Shown piece after piece: positions 10,901 to 25,724 of a DNA stretch of 64,000 bases. Each line of letters starts with the position of its first letter. The first letter of the stretch is position 1. Position numbers and translations under genes: made by a program. The notes under the pieces are model-generated. The model searched no databases and was not told the origin of the DNA. It worked only from the letters and a program-made list of their open reading frames with translations. The stretch lies in contig QANZ01017430.1 of assembly GCA_003254925.1 (NCBI GenBank), forward strand, positions 130,979-194,978, given 5' to 3'. The DNA comes from Chamaecrista fasciculata. Taxonomy: Eukaryota > Streptophyta > Magnoliopsida > Fabales > Fabaceae.

Positions 10901-13900
10901 TAACTCAACATTAAGTAGTTTAATCACATATTAGTTGACAAAGCTCACAAAAGCACTTGCCCCTTGCTATAAATTGGCTGCTCGGCAAGAGATCCATCAT
11001 ATGAAAAACCTTTTCACTAGCTCCAACTGATTGCATCAAAGAGGATAAGTTGTCGCCAACCCACCAGGTTGAATAAATTAACCATTCACTGTATAGTATA
11101 AACTTGGTAAGTTTCTCCGCTGTAATATGACCAGCTAGAATGAACATTCCTCCAAACAGCACAGCAATAACCTATAAGATTAAATGTTACAATAAAAGAA
11201 AAGGTCAAGTACAGAAGTTGAAGAAGGAATTCAGTAAAAATTTTATTAGCAACTGATCCTATAAAACTTCCTTGCGATTGTAAAACTACAAGTTTCTTTT
11301 TTCAAAAGAGAATTCATTATCTGTAAAACGGTATCATTACTTTAGGAACTCTTAACTATACCTGAGTTGAATGATAAAGAGTGTTGAAACTGAGATTCCA
11401 AAATCCAAATGCAGCACTTTGCCGCAAGTTTATATCAGCTAATTTACCCAGCCACCATTTGTACCTGTTAATGTGAGAATATCTGAGAAATGATTTCTTA
11501 TCTTCTTCATTGAAAGTACAAGAATATATATACATACACACCTATGAAGTCCTACTCCCAACTACCTAATTAATGTAATCTCTCAACTACTTTCATAATA
11601 ATACTAACAACACTAACAGTACCTATCCATAGACATAGACAAACAAGATATACGTTAAGTCGTTAATACTGCTGATTATAAGAATAAATAATGCATTCAT
11701 ATAATATAATTTCCGTAGCACGAGCACCTTCCAAGTTCTTCTCTTTCAGTTCCATGAACACGGACTGTCCTAATGAGAGAGAATGTCTCCTGGGCTACCT
11801 AAGATTCAATAGAGAAAGAAAGGCCATTACCATAGAATACAGGAACATAAAACAAATTGGAGTGTAAGGCATATAACTCTACTTCATTTGCAGAAGCATT
11901 GACTTCTTGGTTCAACTTTGAAGCCTTCTTCTGATACCTATACAAAAAGTCATAACCAGATTAGTATTAGTGGAATAAAGGAGACAAATAAAAAAAGGCT
12001 GGAGATGGGTGCTAATAAGAATCACCAAAATCAATCTTTTGTTTCATTTTCTTTTCAAATTTTTTGAAGTAACTTGAAATAACCATGGTTTTGGGGGGAT
12101 AGACGTGAGTCATCCAGCATTTACAGGTGGAAACCTTTTTATAAGTTCAAATGGCATTTTATATTTCTATGACTAAGAGTTAATTAGAATCTAGTATACG
12201 AATTAATTAAAAAAAAAAGTCAACTTTATTGGCAATAATAACATTTGGCATGCCTCCTCAAGCAGTGCTCGTTTCTTCACCTGAGCCATTAGAAGGGAAA
12301 CCTCAAATTTCCAAAGGACAGATTGAAAAGAACAAATAATTTACCTTCCATAGTGTAGCATAACAGCTGATAATATAGTGCATATAACCAATGTAAATAA
12401 ACCAAGTGGCCATGACAAAATCAACAGATAGATCAATGCACCTGTTCCCTAACAAAAAATGAAAAAAAAAATCTAAAGACCCAACATGTGGGATAACTTT
12501 TATAAATAATAAAAGTTTAATATGTAAAGCAACCTGAAGAACGTTGCGCAATATCAAATTAAGATCATTTCCAATTACACGTGACACTTGTTGACAATCT
12601 GCCCCAAGCCTGCTTGTCAAATCGCCAACTGTTTCAGAGTCAAAAAATGATATATCCTACAATAAAGACAATGCCGAATAAGTTAAACCACAAACCAAAA
12701 AATGAAGCATAGGCAGACTAAGAGATCAATTATTAAGAAAAGTAGAACCTGAAGAAGAAGGGAAGAGTATAATGTTTCTCTCATCCTCTTAACCTGCACA
12801 TATTGTTAAACTCAAGTGAGCACTAAAGTCAAACACCACCGTAAAACATGTCTGAACAATAAAACCAAGTATACTAACAAAACACAACGAACTATTTAGC
12901 CAATTATACAAGAGAATTTAGAACAGATAGGGCATGGCCAAATAAAATAGTCTAGTTTCGAAGTTATGTTTCTCAATTCATTTATATGTCATGATGCTCT
13001 TGCACATCATGAGACAGAAAAAGCCAGCAAAATATAAAGCACGACTGAAAAACTCACCAGAATCATGTTTGCAATACCAAAACAGCAACCCCGTATTCCA
13101 CTGAAGCACAAGAAAAGGTTTGTCAGGAATCCCCATATGGCCGTATCCCACATAAAAGATGAAAGGTTTGAAATGAAGTAGCACTAAAAACGTCAAATTC
13201 AAAGTGCCATCAGTTTCTCAATGTGCAGCAATTTTCAGTTGCTTCAATCCAGCTATCTTCAGAATTTATATATCAAGGCCGCTCCTCCAGCGGTCAATTC
13301 GGTAGTTTTAAGGATAACAGGTTATGTACACATGGACACAGAGAATATTGTAGTAAGAATGATCAATGGTCCTATTTTGGCAAAACAAAAAGTTCATATC
13401 ACTGTCCACAGGTAGAAGGGAGATTTGACCATACAAGATTTTGACCTGCATATTCCCGAAGTTATACACAAGAGAACCAAGAGACGCACATTCCGACGGA
13501 AGACTGTGATTTCCGCCCCCTGAGCGGAGAAGATGGATGCAGTCAAGAAATGTGGTATAGAAATCTCCGAAACCTGAAATGATATTGTCTGGAAAATAAG
13601 ATTATGCAAACAAAAAATGCAATCTGATTTTGATCCTAGCATCGAAGAGTACAAATTAGGGCAAAAAATGGCCACACGCACCGCTGCTAAAATCAGAGTC
13701 GAGAATGCCGCGAAAATAACCCAACGGTCTTGAGCAACCAGTTCCCACATTTTGGCAAGCGCGCGCAAAACAGTCACTGGCTTAGCCAAAACCTGAACCT
13801 CGACGTCATCGGATAAGTCCCACCAGCGTCCGCCAGGCAAAATCGAAGGAAGAAAACTAACCGATCTTCGAAGTCTCTCCAGAAAGTCAACATCGTCGTC

Positions 13901-14185
13901 TTCGTCTTCCCTGTGGCCTTCCCCCAAAGCATCTATCTCGTTATGAACAAAAACCCCATTTATGGACGATGATTTTGGAGCGCTTGCCAATATGCGCCAG
14001 GAAGATAAAGCGGGAGTTGAAAGGAGAAGTCGAATTCTAGTAGTATCGGCGAAATGGAACCGCTGGTGAGAAACTCTGACGGAAGGATTGTTTGAATGTT
14101 GGCGACGGATTGAAGAGAGTAACTGAGGTTGATGAACAGCATGAAATTGAGCCATGAGCGATACAATGAAACAGCACTGACTCAC
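7921..14185 (-). CDS. ABCB26: ABC transporter B family half-transporter, chloroplast type (ABCB26/TAP1-like)
   Basis: An 18-exon gene predicted to encode 718 aa. Exons, 5' to 3': 14185-13682, 13573-13446, 13100-13058, 12793-12749, 12656-12534, 12448-12345, 11937-11883, 11798-11728, 11464-11362, 11171-10961, 10377-10304, 9711-9655, 9562-9488, 9130-9056, 8974-8693, 8532-8468, 8392-8332, 8001-7921. All phases close. The N-terminus is Ser/Arg-rich like a plastid transit peptide. One transmembrane domain (about 150-440) contains [20 protein letters not shown]. One nucleotide-binding domain follows: Walker [10 protein letters not shown] 508-516, Q-loop Q556, signature LSGGQ 611-615, Walker B ILILDE 631-636, H-loop H671. 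As a half-size transporter it should act as a dimer in a plastid membrane; the substrate is unknown to me. Met11 (14155) is an alternative start. Intron 10 uses a GC donor. Confidence 0.93.
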
Positions 14186-15982
<1,797 letters not shown>

Positions 15983-15987
<5 letters not shown>

Positions 15988-18900
15988 CTTAGTTTCTTAG
16001 GCTTTTCTTTCTCTTCGAGTTTCTTCAAGCTTTGATCTATTCTATTCGAACTCAAGTTATGCACTTTCTATTATATCTTTTACTTAGTTTTTCTGCGCCA
16101 TCGTAATTTTGCCGATTTTTAAACTTTAGAATATTTTTATGCATTTCTGTTCAATATTGTTCCGTCTTTATATGCTGCTCTTATCCCCAAGTTCTCAATT
16201 GGAATGGATTTAGTGCTGGTTAAGGTGTATTTTTAACTCAATTGGAATAATTACTATTGGTTTCCGCGGGATTTATGGGGCTCTGTTTTACCCATGAATT
16301 ATTATCAAGAAATCCGTATGGCAGAGATTGGAGACCATCATTTCGTCTACTGTCATATTTTTTATGCTGTCTAGTCTAGTACCTCTCTTAATATTCCAGT
16401 ACAGGAACTGATTCTGTAACACAATCCTTTAATTAGATGGAGAAGAATTAGCATTACTTTCTTCATGTGAATCAATATTTAGTGGATGTGAGAATGTTTG
16501 GGTTTGGGTCAATCCAAACTCGACCAAAAGACATTTTTTGTAATCAAAGCCAATATGTACGCAGGATCAATTTCACCATTTGATACCCTTACCCTTTTGA
16601 GTTGTGACCCACATTTAATGGCCCAAATAAGACTGAACGGAACTCCATTGGCCTTGAATTGCTCTAACTATTCCATTACTGGAGCATATGGTTTTCTCTA
16701 ACTGAAATTTAATTGTGAGGAGCTCCAGATTCTGTAATTTCTGGCACTTCTACCAGCACTTGCCAGGAGATCTCCACCTCATCCTCAAAGAAAACACTTG
16801 TCCAACTGTATTTGGAGCATCCTCTGTATCATGTAGGTAGAATTTCAAGACCTTCCCTCCAAATTGATACCCTGAACTTCGGTGTTTGCAGCTTCCAGGA
16901 CTGTATCATTTTAATATTTTATTGCCTGTCTATCTCATGGTTTTACCGAAAAAGCTAGGATACTAGTGAAGGAGACATTTAGAAATTAGAACCAAGAATG
17001 CCAGAGTGGGAGAGAGATCTGAATTGGAAAATGGGCATTGATGACAACGCGGCCGGCATACAATGTCTCGGACATAGAGAAGTAGAAAAGAAGGTAAGAG
17101 AGAACAAGGTGGTCAATACCCACACTATGATGGTCGAGCTTGGCAGCATTGTCATGCGACGGCGACGGCAGAGATGAATGGGGAAGAAGGGTAGGATGAC
17201 ATGGCATTAGCATATAATGTTACTGGGGCCATTTAAAAATGGTTTAATTTGAGCGTGTGTGTAGGATGATAATCCAACCCATGCCGATTGTTTGTTTTGG
17301 TAGCCCATACTTGTTGGTCAAAACTTGAAAGTTCAGACCTGTTTTTTTTTTCCCTGGTAGAACAAAGAGGCCTCACTGCCGAAACAAAAAAGAAAAACCC
17401 AAACAAAACTAGAAGCCCTAGGCAAGGCAGAACCCAACGTTAGGGATGATAAAAAAATACTCAATAGAATTTATTTAGAAGCACAAAATTTTTATAATTT
17501 ATTCTGAAATAATATAGTTCTAGTATTAAATAAGCTGCAAAATAATATACTACTAGGGGCTTTTCGTGCCCGTTACGTTTGGATTGATTTAAAATTAAAG
17601 ATTATATTAAATTCAGGATCAAATTGTCAACTTGATAATTTTTCATGGACTAAATTATTATTTTACAGTCAGAAAATTGTACAAAAACAATCTCATGAAA
17701 GTATGAATAAATGATGCATATTAATATTTATACAATGGACGTGGGGTAGGAGTATAAAAACGTGGGGATCTTGTTTTATTTATATATTTTTTCAATTTAG
17801 ATAATATGGCCGAACGTGGGTTGTATTTATTTGTTATATATATTTTTTTATTTTATGTAATATGTTTAAAATAATTAATTTTAGATTATAGTTTTAAAAG
17901 ACCAGAAGGCTCCTCAGACATATAATAATAACTAGGGGCTTGGCGTGCCCGACATGTAACGTTTGAATTGATTTAAAGTTGAAGATTATATTAAATTTTT
18001 ATATTGATAAAAGAGTAAGTTTGGGACCAATTTGAGAAATTATAAAATATTTAGGACTAATTTGAAATTACCTCATATGGGGAGAGTGAGTGGGGAAAGA
18101 GTAGTGGCATTTTTAATTTTTAATTGTTTTTTGTATTTTTTTAATTCATTTATTTTTTTAAAGAAGTGGGGAGTGTGAGTGGGAGAGAGAATGGGTGATT
18201 TTATTTTTCTTTTTTAATTTTTTAATTCACTATTTTTGACCAACCATAAGGGGTGGAGCCATATAATATAGTATAGATATAGATATAACTAGGGGTTTGG
18301 CGTGCACGTTTAAAATAAATAAGGGACTAAATTGTTAACTTAGTAAAAAAGAGAGACCAAATAGTAAATTTTCTTTTATTTTTAATAAACATGGGCATAG
18401 GAAATGTTTGTTCAACAAAATAAAGGCATGAGAAATAGACGTGGGTATGAAAGTGGGGACATGAATGTGGCTGATTTTATTTTTTCTAATTTTATATATT
18501 ATGTACGTGGGAGAGGGGTGGGAGGTTGATTTTATTTTTTTTTATTTCATAAATTATAGTTTTAAACATGGATGATCAAAAAGGGATGGAGCCATATAAT
18601 ATAAGATATAGAAATTAGAAAATCAGAATAAGTCATAAAATTACGTTTAAATATTATTTTATTTATTTATAGTGTATACATATTATGTTTATATTTATAA
18701 TGTCGTGCACAGTACACTCAGTAATAATTTTGACCAGAAAAAAAATCAAGTTTAAAAGCTCTTGTAGCTTTTGGCCAAAAAGACAAAAGCTATTGTAGCT
18801 TTTTTTTCCCCTTAGCAAGAACTATAATTTCGCAGCGCTATACCTGAAAAATCTCTTAATTATCCTTGTATTTTTTTTCTTATTAATATTGGCATTTGAA

Positions 18901-19441
18901 CACCTTAATCTGGGAATCTATATCTGAGGATCATCGGTTAAAACAAACTAAGTGAATAGAAAAGGCATCCAACAAAATTTAAAAATAATCTAAAAGCTAG
19001 GAAGTTGGATCATATTAACTCCCAAAGAAAACTAGAAAAGTGATGGTGGAGAATTACATTCAAAACCATAGGTTAGGTATTGAGAATTGAGTCACATAAA
19101 GATTAATTTAAATTTTATAATTATTAAAAATTTAATATAAAATAAAGGTTATATTATTGTTTTTATAATAAAATATTTTTTTCATTTTAATTATAATTTT
19201 TTATTTTAAAGTTGTGGAAATTACTTAATTTCACTTATTATTTCTTCACTTCCATTATATATAATTAGTCAATTATTATGATCTACATATTTATTATTAT
19301 TTATAATTTTTCATTAAATTATATTTTACGGATTACTAAAAGAGTAGTCAGACATATATAATCGTATAAATAAATAAGTATATATTGTCTTATTTCTTTG
19401 AAACTAACACCATCAACGTTTTTCTTCAATGTTCAGCACCT
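15983..19441. other. Intergenic region with repeats, no gene seen
   Basis: Downstream of RPL27A the sequence is non-coding. A short GC-richer patch at 16980-17210 holds a 75-codon reverse-strand frame without recognisable similarity. 17552-18611 holds three successive copies of one repeat unit (listed separately). From about 19040 the sequence resembles the region downstream of the second MATE gene (from about 28560), marking the start of the tandem duplication. Confidence 0.6.
17552..18611. repeat. Three successive copies of an 'ACTAGGGG..GGCGTGC' repeat unit
   Basis: Units start at 17552, 17931 and 18288, each with ACTAGGGG(C/T)TT followed by a (G/C)GTGC(A/C)CG-type motif. The first two continue with a shared TTGATTTAAA..AAGATTATATTAAAT stretch. 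The second and third end with GGGG/AGGG-TGGAGCCATATAATATA and a TATAGATA-rich tail. Units are about 320-380 bp and diverged. No terminal inverted repeat or coding sequence is visible, so the element class is unknown. Confidence 0.6.
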
Positions 19442-22400
19442 TCATGTTAGTTGTTCTGTCTTTTCTGTATCATCCACTCTTGAATATTGATGGCCACCCC
19501 ACTTCTTTATTCTATCTTCCGCAAGTGAGGCCTGCAATCAAACACAAAATTTAGCCATTATTTTAGATCAACACATATATGTAGAGATTGATAGGTTTCT
19601 TCTTTCTTTGGCCTGAATTTAGAGATTGATAGGTGCAGCTTATGTATCCCCAGCCAAGAAGCCAGTTGCTTAATAATCAATCATCATCACTAAAGCATGC
19701 AACTATAATCTATAACGTAACAAAAAAACAAAAATAATTACCTCTTTGTTCCAGTTGGTTTTGTAAATCATGAAGAAAAGAACGCATGTTTGTAAAACGG
19801 TCCCAGACAGCATTCCGCACCAGATCCCCTGAAAATAAAATCAATCACAAAAACAATCATCTCTTTAATACATGATTTATATATGTAATCTGAATAGGAA
19901 GGTTGTTTAAGAAATTAAAGGATTAGTACAGACCAAGACACCAAGGTTGAACTGGAAACCCAAGATAAGACCGAGAGGAACACCAAAAAGGTAGTAGCAA
20001 GCGATATTGACATAAGCAACGGCAGATTGCCATCCTGCTCCAATGGCTACTCCTGAAAGAACAGGTTGGACGTTGTTGATGACAATGCAGAGGGCCAACA
20101 TGGGTGTCAACTCTGCTACCATATTCTGCACTCTTGTGTCGTTTGAGAACAAAGCGGGGTACTGTTTACGGAAGACGATCAGCACAAGGGACATCAAGAG
20201 TCCAATGATAAACGAGGTTATTACAGCCACCACCAGTGAAAACTTGGCTGTTCTTGGGTGTGCTGCCCCTAGTTCATTTGACACTCTCACACTGCACACA
20301 TTCACAGTAGTTATTATATATATATAGTACACAATCTTAATGACAATTACTCGTGATTAAATATTGGCTAGCATTTTCAACTTAATGACAGTGAGTGTGT
20401 GTGTGTCTGGTGGAACAACAAACCTTACTGCTGCGTTCATTCCGAACGATACCATCACAGTCCAACCCAATATGTTCATGCTGCAAAAATTCAATTTCAG
20501 AGGATGAGGCGCAAGCAATTGCTGATGGTTGAAAAAAACAAGTGACGATAGATTCTGTGCGTCGTCGTTACTCGTTAACAACATATACAGACATACAGAT
20601 ACGAGAAGCATGGGAATAGAAAACAAATACAAAATTTATCCACACGTGATATTCTATGCTCTCTGCTATTGTATGATATTTATTTAAAATAAGATTAAAA
20701 AAGTCAAAAGGTGTTGATCCCCGGAGGCCCTGAGTGCAATTATTGTGATCGTTTCTTTTATTAGGTAGATAATGCTTTTTTACCATTTCAAAGCGAAAAA
20801 ACATTATAAGCACAAAGATAAAGGTAAAGATTTTGCCATTTTGGAGTAGTTGGGCACTGACAGACAAGTTATTTTAATAGTAGGTCATCGTGTTTGGGAT
20901 TCTGAAACTGTGCTTATAAGTTAAATTTACAGAGAGTAAGGTCATTTTCTAAGAGATTGATTTTCATATTATTGAAAATTATAATTTTTCTAAAAATGAT
21001 TTAATTACTATATAAACTCGTTTTAAAACTATTCTAATATTAAAAAAAGATCTCTTGAAAAATCATCTTTTAATCAAAATCCTCTCCTTCGTAAATATAT
21101 AGAAGTACAACAAGGGACTAAAAGAAAGCTAAAGTCTTAACTATCAAAGAAGAAGTCGAGGATGAGAGGCTGGACTTATATATCCATAGTGCATTTCACT
21201 TAACTCTTAAATCAGAAGTTTCTCATGTTATATTTTTGTTAAAAATAATTCAAATGTAAACTATCCGGATTTTGTACTAGTTGTGGCTCTCCATCTCCAT
21301 ATCTTAATTTTCTCTGACCCTACATGTAATTTTCTTTAATTGACACTGCTGGTTGTTAAACAGGTAGCTAAATGTCATGTCTATAAGGACTAAAATAATT
21401 AAATATGCTGCCATCATAGTGACCTATCTTGTTTATCATTATGAATTTACCACGACGTGTTCAAAATTCAAACTACACAGTACACACGAGAGCTACCACG
21501 CACACTGTGGTGGGGTCAATACGTATCACGAGGCAATAATTTTTTTTAAGATTTTTTTTTTGCCATAAAATTTTACAATACTGAAAAGGATAAAAGCGAA
21601 AGATATATAAAACAAGTAACTAGCTAGCTAGACCACTAAACAAACAAAAGATCCACCAATTACTACCACTAATGGTCAATTAAAGATGGTTTTACATTTA
21701 AATAACAGTGAACGTTGATGATTAAATAGGGAATCAAGGACATGAATAGAAGTATAGAAAGAATGCAACTTGACATGACACAAAAAAGTATTATTATGAT
21801 TACTTTTTAAAAACGAGAAATATCAAATACAGAAATAAGACATAAATGGAAATCCTTTAATAAATTTTTAAAACAATTTAATGTAGTATTAATTTTTTAA
21901 GAAAATCCTTATGACAAAGTTTAAACTACAGAGGATATAACCAAAATTATGATGGATGATAGTTGTTGGCCATAGAATTATAAGAAATGACATTGAAAGA
22001 AAACAAAATAGTGGTAAAATAATTAAGCGGCATATGCACCTAACTATTTTTTTTAGTGATAGAATCTAACTCTTTTTATGAAAAATAAATTACAAGAAGT
22101 AGCTCTCAAGTCTCAAGTATCACCAGTTAATTATACTTACCAGATGGATAAGGCATCTACCGAAATTTCAGCATTCTTGAGATATCCAGCAAAAAGAATT
22201 AGAGCCATGAAATACCATATCTCGAGACTACATAAGACATTTAGAAGATAAATAAATAAATATTAAAAAAAAATAATAAGCACATGTGATTTGGTTCCTT
22301 TGATACGATTAGAAAAATAATTCTGAGAGTAAGTTAATCATGTATTCAATAGGTACATTAAACAAATAATATTGAAAATGTTATATTCTCAAAAATAACT

Positions 22401-23777
22401 TATTAATCTCATGAAATGTAACTTTTTCATTCCTATATAGTGGGGTGAAATTATTTTCTCATGAAATTGAATTGTTTTGATTTATTTAATTGACTAAAAT
22501 ATCATTATTTCAAACACATAATCTCTTTTCATATTTGTTATTTCTTTTATTTTCTTAATTAATATTTAATAAAATTTTAAAATCTTTTATAAAGTATTTA
22601 TCATTATTAGATTATTGTTGTAAATTAGTTATTGTAATCAGATAATTATAATAAATTTGAGATTTCTGTATTTACTTTTAAAAGTATTTTAATTATTTTT
22701 TTAATATTTTTCAATGACATATATTAATAATCTTATTTATAAATTATAATTATGATAAAATTATGAATTTTAGAACTTAGATTATATTTTAAAATTAAAC
22801 AACATAAGTTAAATTGTTGTATAAATTATTTTTTGGAATTGTTAATTTAAAAATTCGATGGCATATAGAAAACTTATTATACATTTCAAAGAATATTGAA
22901 GAATATTGAAGTTGAACCAATCAGAACAATTTTTTTTTGGCCGGAATAATAGAACAATTTTGATTTGAGCATACTTTACAATATTTTCAAAAATATTTTA
23001 GGTCATTGAAACAAAATTTCTAACATTTTCGAAAATTTACAGAATTATGATATCTGAAAATGAAAAAACTATGCATGTACCAAAAGTCTCCAAATTGAGA
23101 AGAAACATGATACTACATTACTCAAATACTAATCAAGTAATTATCAATTGATCACGTGACAATATTCCATCTACTGCACCACATTAATTAATACTATAAA
23201 AAGTCAGCACGATTCAAAATATCAATGATTAAATTATTTTCAAAATATACTGTACAAAATATCAAAATAATTCAAATAGAAAGTAAGTATTAAACAGAAA
23301 AACAAACATAAACAGAAGTCCATATAAGTTTTTTCCTTTCTTGTTTACTTTCTTAATAAATAAACTCTCATTCATGACTTTCAACTGTACTAATGAATGT
23401 AAGTATGTGACTCGACGCAGACGCAGCATAATTGGCATAATAATAAACGATAAAACATGTCACAAAAAAAAAAATGAGAAAATACAAATGATTTCTTCAA
23501 CTATTTCTTAATTTTAAAAGTTAAAAAATTACATATACCATCAATTCCGTGTGTCCTAATGAAAGTGTTTGCCAATATATATATATATATATATATATAG
23601 ATATAGATATGTGAACAGATATTTACAAGTTATATTTGGGCCAAAATAAAGATATATACAAGTTATATGTTATTGTATATGAAATTATAATTAATTATTA
23701 CAAGACATATAACTTGTATATATCTTTATTTTGGCCCAAATATAACTTGTAAATATCTGTTCACATGTCTATATATC

Positions 23778-23810
<33 letters not shown>

Positions 23811-24969
23811 GGATTATTATATAAAGTTGCAGAAAATTAAAATTGCGTGAAGCCTAAAAAGCAGTCGAGCAAAGTATTTTGGCGATTTTGGAGATGTTAA
23901 CAACGACAATAACAACAAGAAGAAGAAAGCGAAGGAAAAAACATGTGAGGGGGGAATGAGTAAGGATGAACGAACCAGAGCATTACGGCGGAAGCAAGAG
24001 AGAGGCGAACGAATCCCCAGAGACTGTGAAAGGCTTGAATGGAAAAGCCGGACCAAGCTTGTCCGCAAGTGCCAGAGAAGATATACACAAGCTGACCCAA
24101 CACTATTAACCACCACGACGCGTTCAGCATGAGTGCCGCACCCACCAGGCCCCACTCTACCTTCAGCATCAGAACCCAGCTCAGCACCGCGTGTATCACC
24201 AGCGCCGCCGCCGATATCCACGCCATCACCATTATCTTGCTCTGCGCCTGCAGAAACTTCTGGATCGGAAAGTTCATTGCGTACGCGAACAGCTGCGGAA
24301 TCATCCACACCGCGAACACTCCCGCCGCATCTGCAATCGCCGCCGTTTGCCCTATCAGATTCAGCACCGGCTTCGCGAACACGTACAGTAGCGTCAGAAA
24401 CAGAGCCGTCGTGTTCAGAATCACCCACGACCTCTGCATGTAAATCCCTAACATGTCCAGCTTCCCGGCTCCGTACGCTTGCCCGCACAGCGTCTCCAGC
24501 GCGCTTCCCATTCCCAGCTAATTCACAAATCCAAATCAAATTCAGCATCTCAATCTCACTTTCAAATTTCAATTCACTCTGATTTGTATTAAATTAAAAC
24601 AGAGCAGTAGCAGCGATGATTTAGGTTTTCAATGTTAATTACCATAACGCCAAAGCAGAAGCCAGCGATGACGGAGTTCTCGACGGAGACGGCGGCGAGC
24701 TGGAGAGTTCCGACATGGCCGGCGAGGAGCTGAGTGATGGCGCCGAGAGAGTACTGGGAAACGGAGGTGAATATGGCGGGACCGGCGAGGTACCAGAGCT
24801 TCTTGGATTCAATGAAGAACTGCGTGAAGAAATCGGAGGGCGTAACGATGGGAGAGATGTCGGAGGATTCGGCGTTGAAAATCAGAGCACTGTGTGATGT
24901 GGAGTTTTGCCCATGGGAGGATTCCGCCGTGAGCAGTGGCTCCTTGTAACCACTCTTATCATCTTCCAT
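19442..24969 (-). CDS. MATE efflux carrier (DETOXIFICATION type), tandem copy A
   Basis: Seven exons encoding 515 aa: 24969-24643, 24517-23976, 22227-22141, 20480-20424, 20291-19934, 19828-19742, 19531-19442; all GT-AG and all phases close. MATE carriers export organic compounds or anions from the cytosol, usually driven by H+, into the vacuole or out of the cell. A hydrophilic N-terminus of about 58 residues precedes roughly 12 membrane helices. Diagnostic segments are GMGSALETLCGQAYGAG (about 111-127), NFPIQKFLQAQSK, ASAVMLCLEIWY, SVRVSNELGAAHP and LSGVAIGAGWQ. It most resembles the Arabidopsis DTX33/34/35 group as I remember it, some of which are vacuolar; substrate and membrane are not determined here. 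The partner copy lies 3.8 kb away on the same strand. Intron 2 contains a perfect inverted repeat. Confidence 0.93.
23575..23811. repeat. Long perfect inverted repeat (hairpin) in intron 2 of MATE copy A
   Basis: Arms at 23609-23670 and 23705-23766 are perfect inverse complements over 62 bases, separated by a 34-base loop and embedded in (TA)n runs that extend the pairing imperfectly. The corresponding intron position in copy B (around 35455-35515) lacks it, so it arrived after the duplication, or was lost from B. The TA-rich borders suggest a small fold-back transposon. Transcription of the intron would give a long double-stranded stem. Confidence 0.92.
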
Positions 24970-25085
24970 GTGTGCGTGAAAAATGCCTTCCGCGCTAATA
25001 TCGACGCCCCTATGAGATCCAGTTACATATTTCCACCATTCTTATTATCTTATATATAGCCTAGACCTTCATGTAATCAAGTGCA
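24970..25085 (-). promoter_or_regulatory. Core promoter and 5' leader of MATE copy A
   Basis: This stretch is clearly similar to the sequence just upstream of copy B (36675-36790), whereas sequence further upstream is not. It contains a TATA box (reverse strand CTATATATAA, 25050-25059) about 80-90 bases before the start codon. Its end marks the upstream boundary of the duplicated unit. Confidence 0.65.
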
Positions 25086-25724
25086 ACTATTTTCTTTAAA
25101 AACATATTTGACAGGTCACTTACTGCGTATTTATGATTGTGCTATGGCCTATGGCCCATGGGAAATGTATATTACTTTTTTGATTTTTCTCTTTCATTTT
25201 GACTGGTCTATGTATTTTCCTTTTTGGCCTTTATTGTTTCTAAGAAACTCACTTTCTTTTTTTTTCTAACCTAAACAATCTTATTTCGGACACTACCGAA
25301 TATTAAATATAAAGTTATAAACATATACATATACATATACATATACATATTATTAAAAGATTGAACCATTTTTGCAGACCAAATTAAACACCCGATGACT
25401 GATGTTTCTATTTTTTAAGGTAATTAGTATTTCTTAAATTTAATACATTTATCTTTTAATTTGAATTTTATTTATAATTTTTCTTTTATTAATTGCTCAA
25501 GCAAAAATTTCATTACGTATTTTTATTTTATCAGTAAATTTTAAAGTAGAGATTTATGAATATATATGATTTTTGTATTTATAAGTATAATATATATCAG
25601 TGTGTATATATATATGTAAAATTTAAAATTATTGTTTTTGTTCATGAACCAAAAATAATAATGAATTGATTCCTTAGATGCAATCAATTATGGTATGACC
25701 TAATATGGTTTTCATTAAATTTTA

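Noticed and set aside
13394-13681. Open frame running from ABCB26 exon 1 through the next intron (263 codons in total)
   Set aside because: Family sequence requires splicing at 13682/13573; the intervening translation does not fit the transporter.
16986-17213. 75-codon reverse-strand frame in a GC-richer patch
   Set aside because: No recognised domain, no conserved neighbour and no splice pattern; noted only as a possible gene fragment.
23817-24582. Long open frames overlapping MATE exon 2 (251 codons on the - strand in another frame, 149 and 104 codons on the + strand), also present in copy B at 35516-36278
   Set aside because: They are shadows of the GC-rich coding exon. They recur in both copies only because the DNA is nearly identical, and they match no known family.
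25321-25350. (ACATAT)5 tandem repeat considered as a CRISPR-like or regulatory array
   Set aside because: Perfect short-unit microsatellite without spacers, and the genome is plant nuclear.
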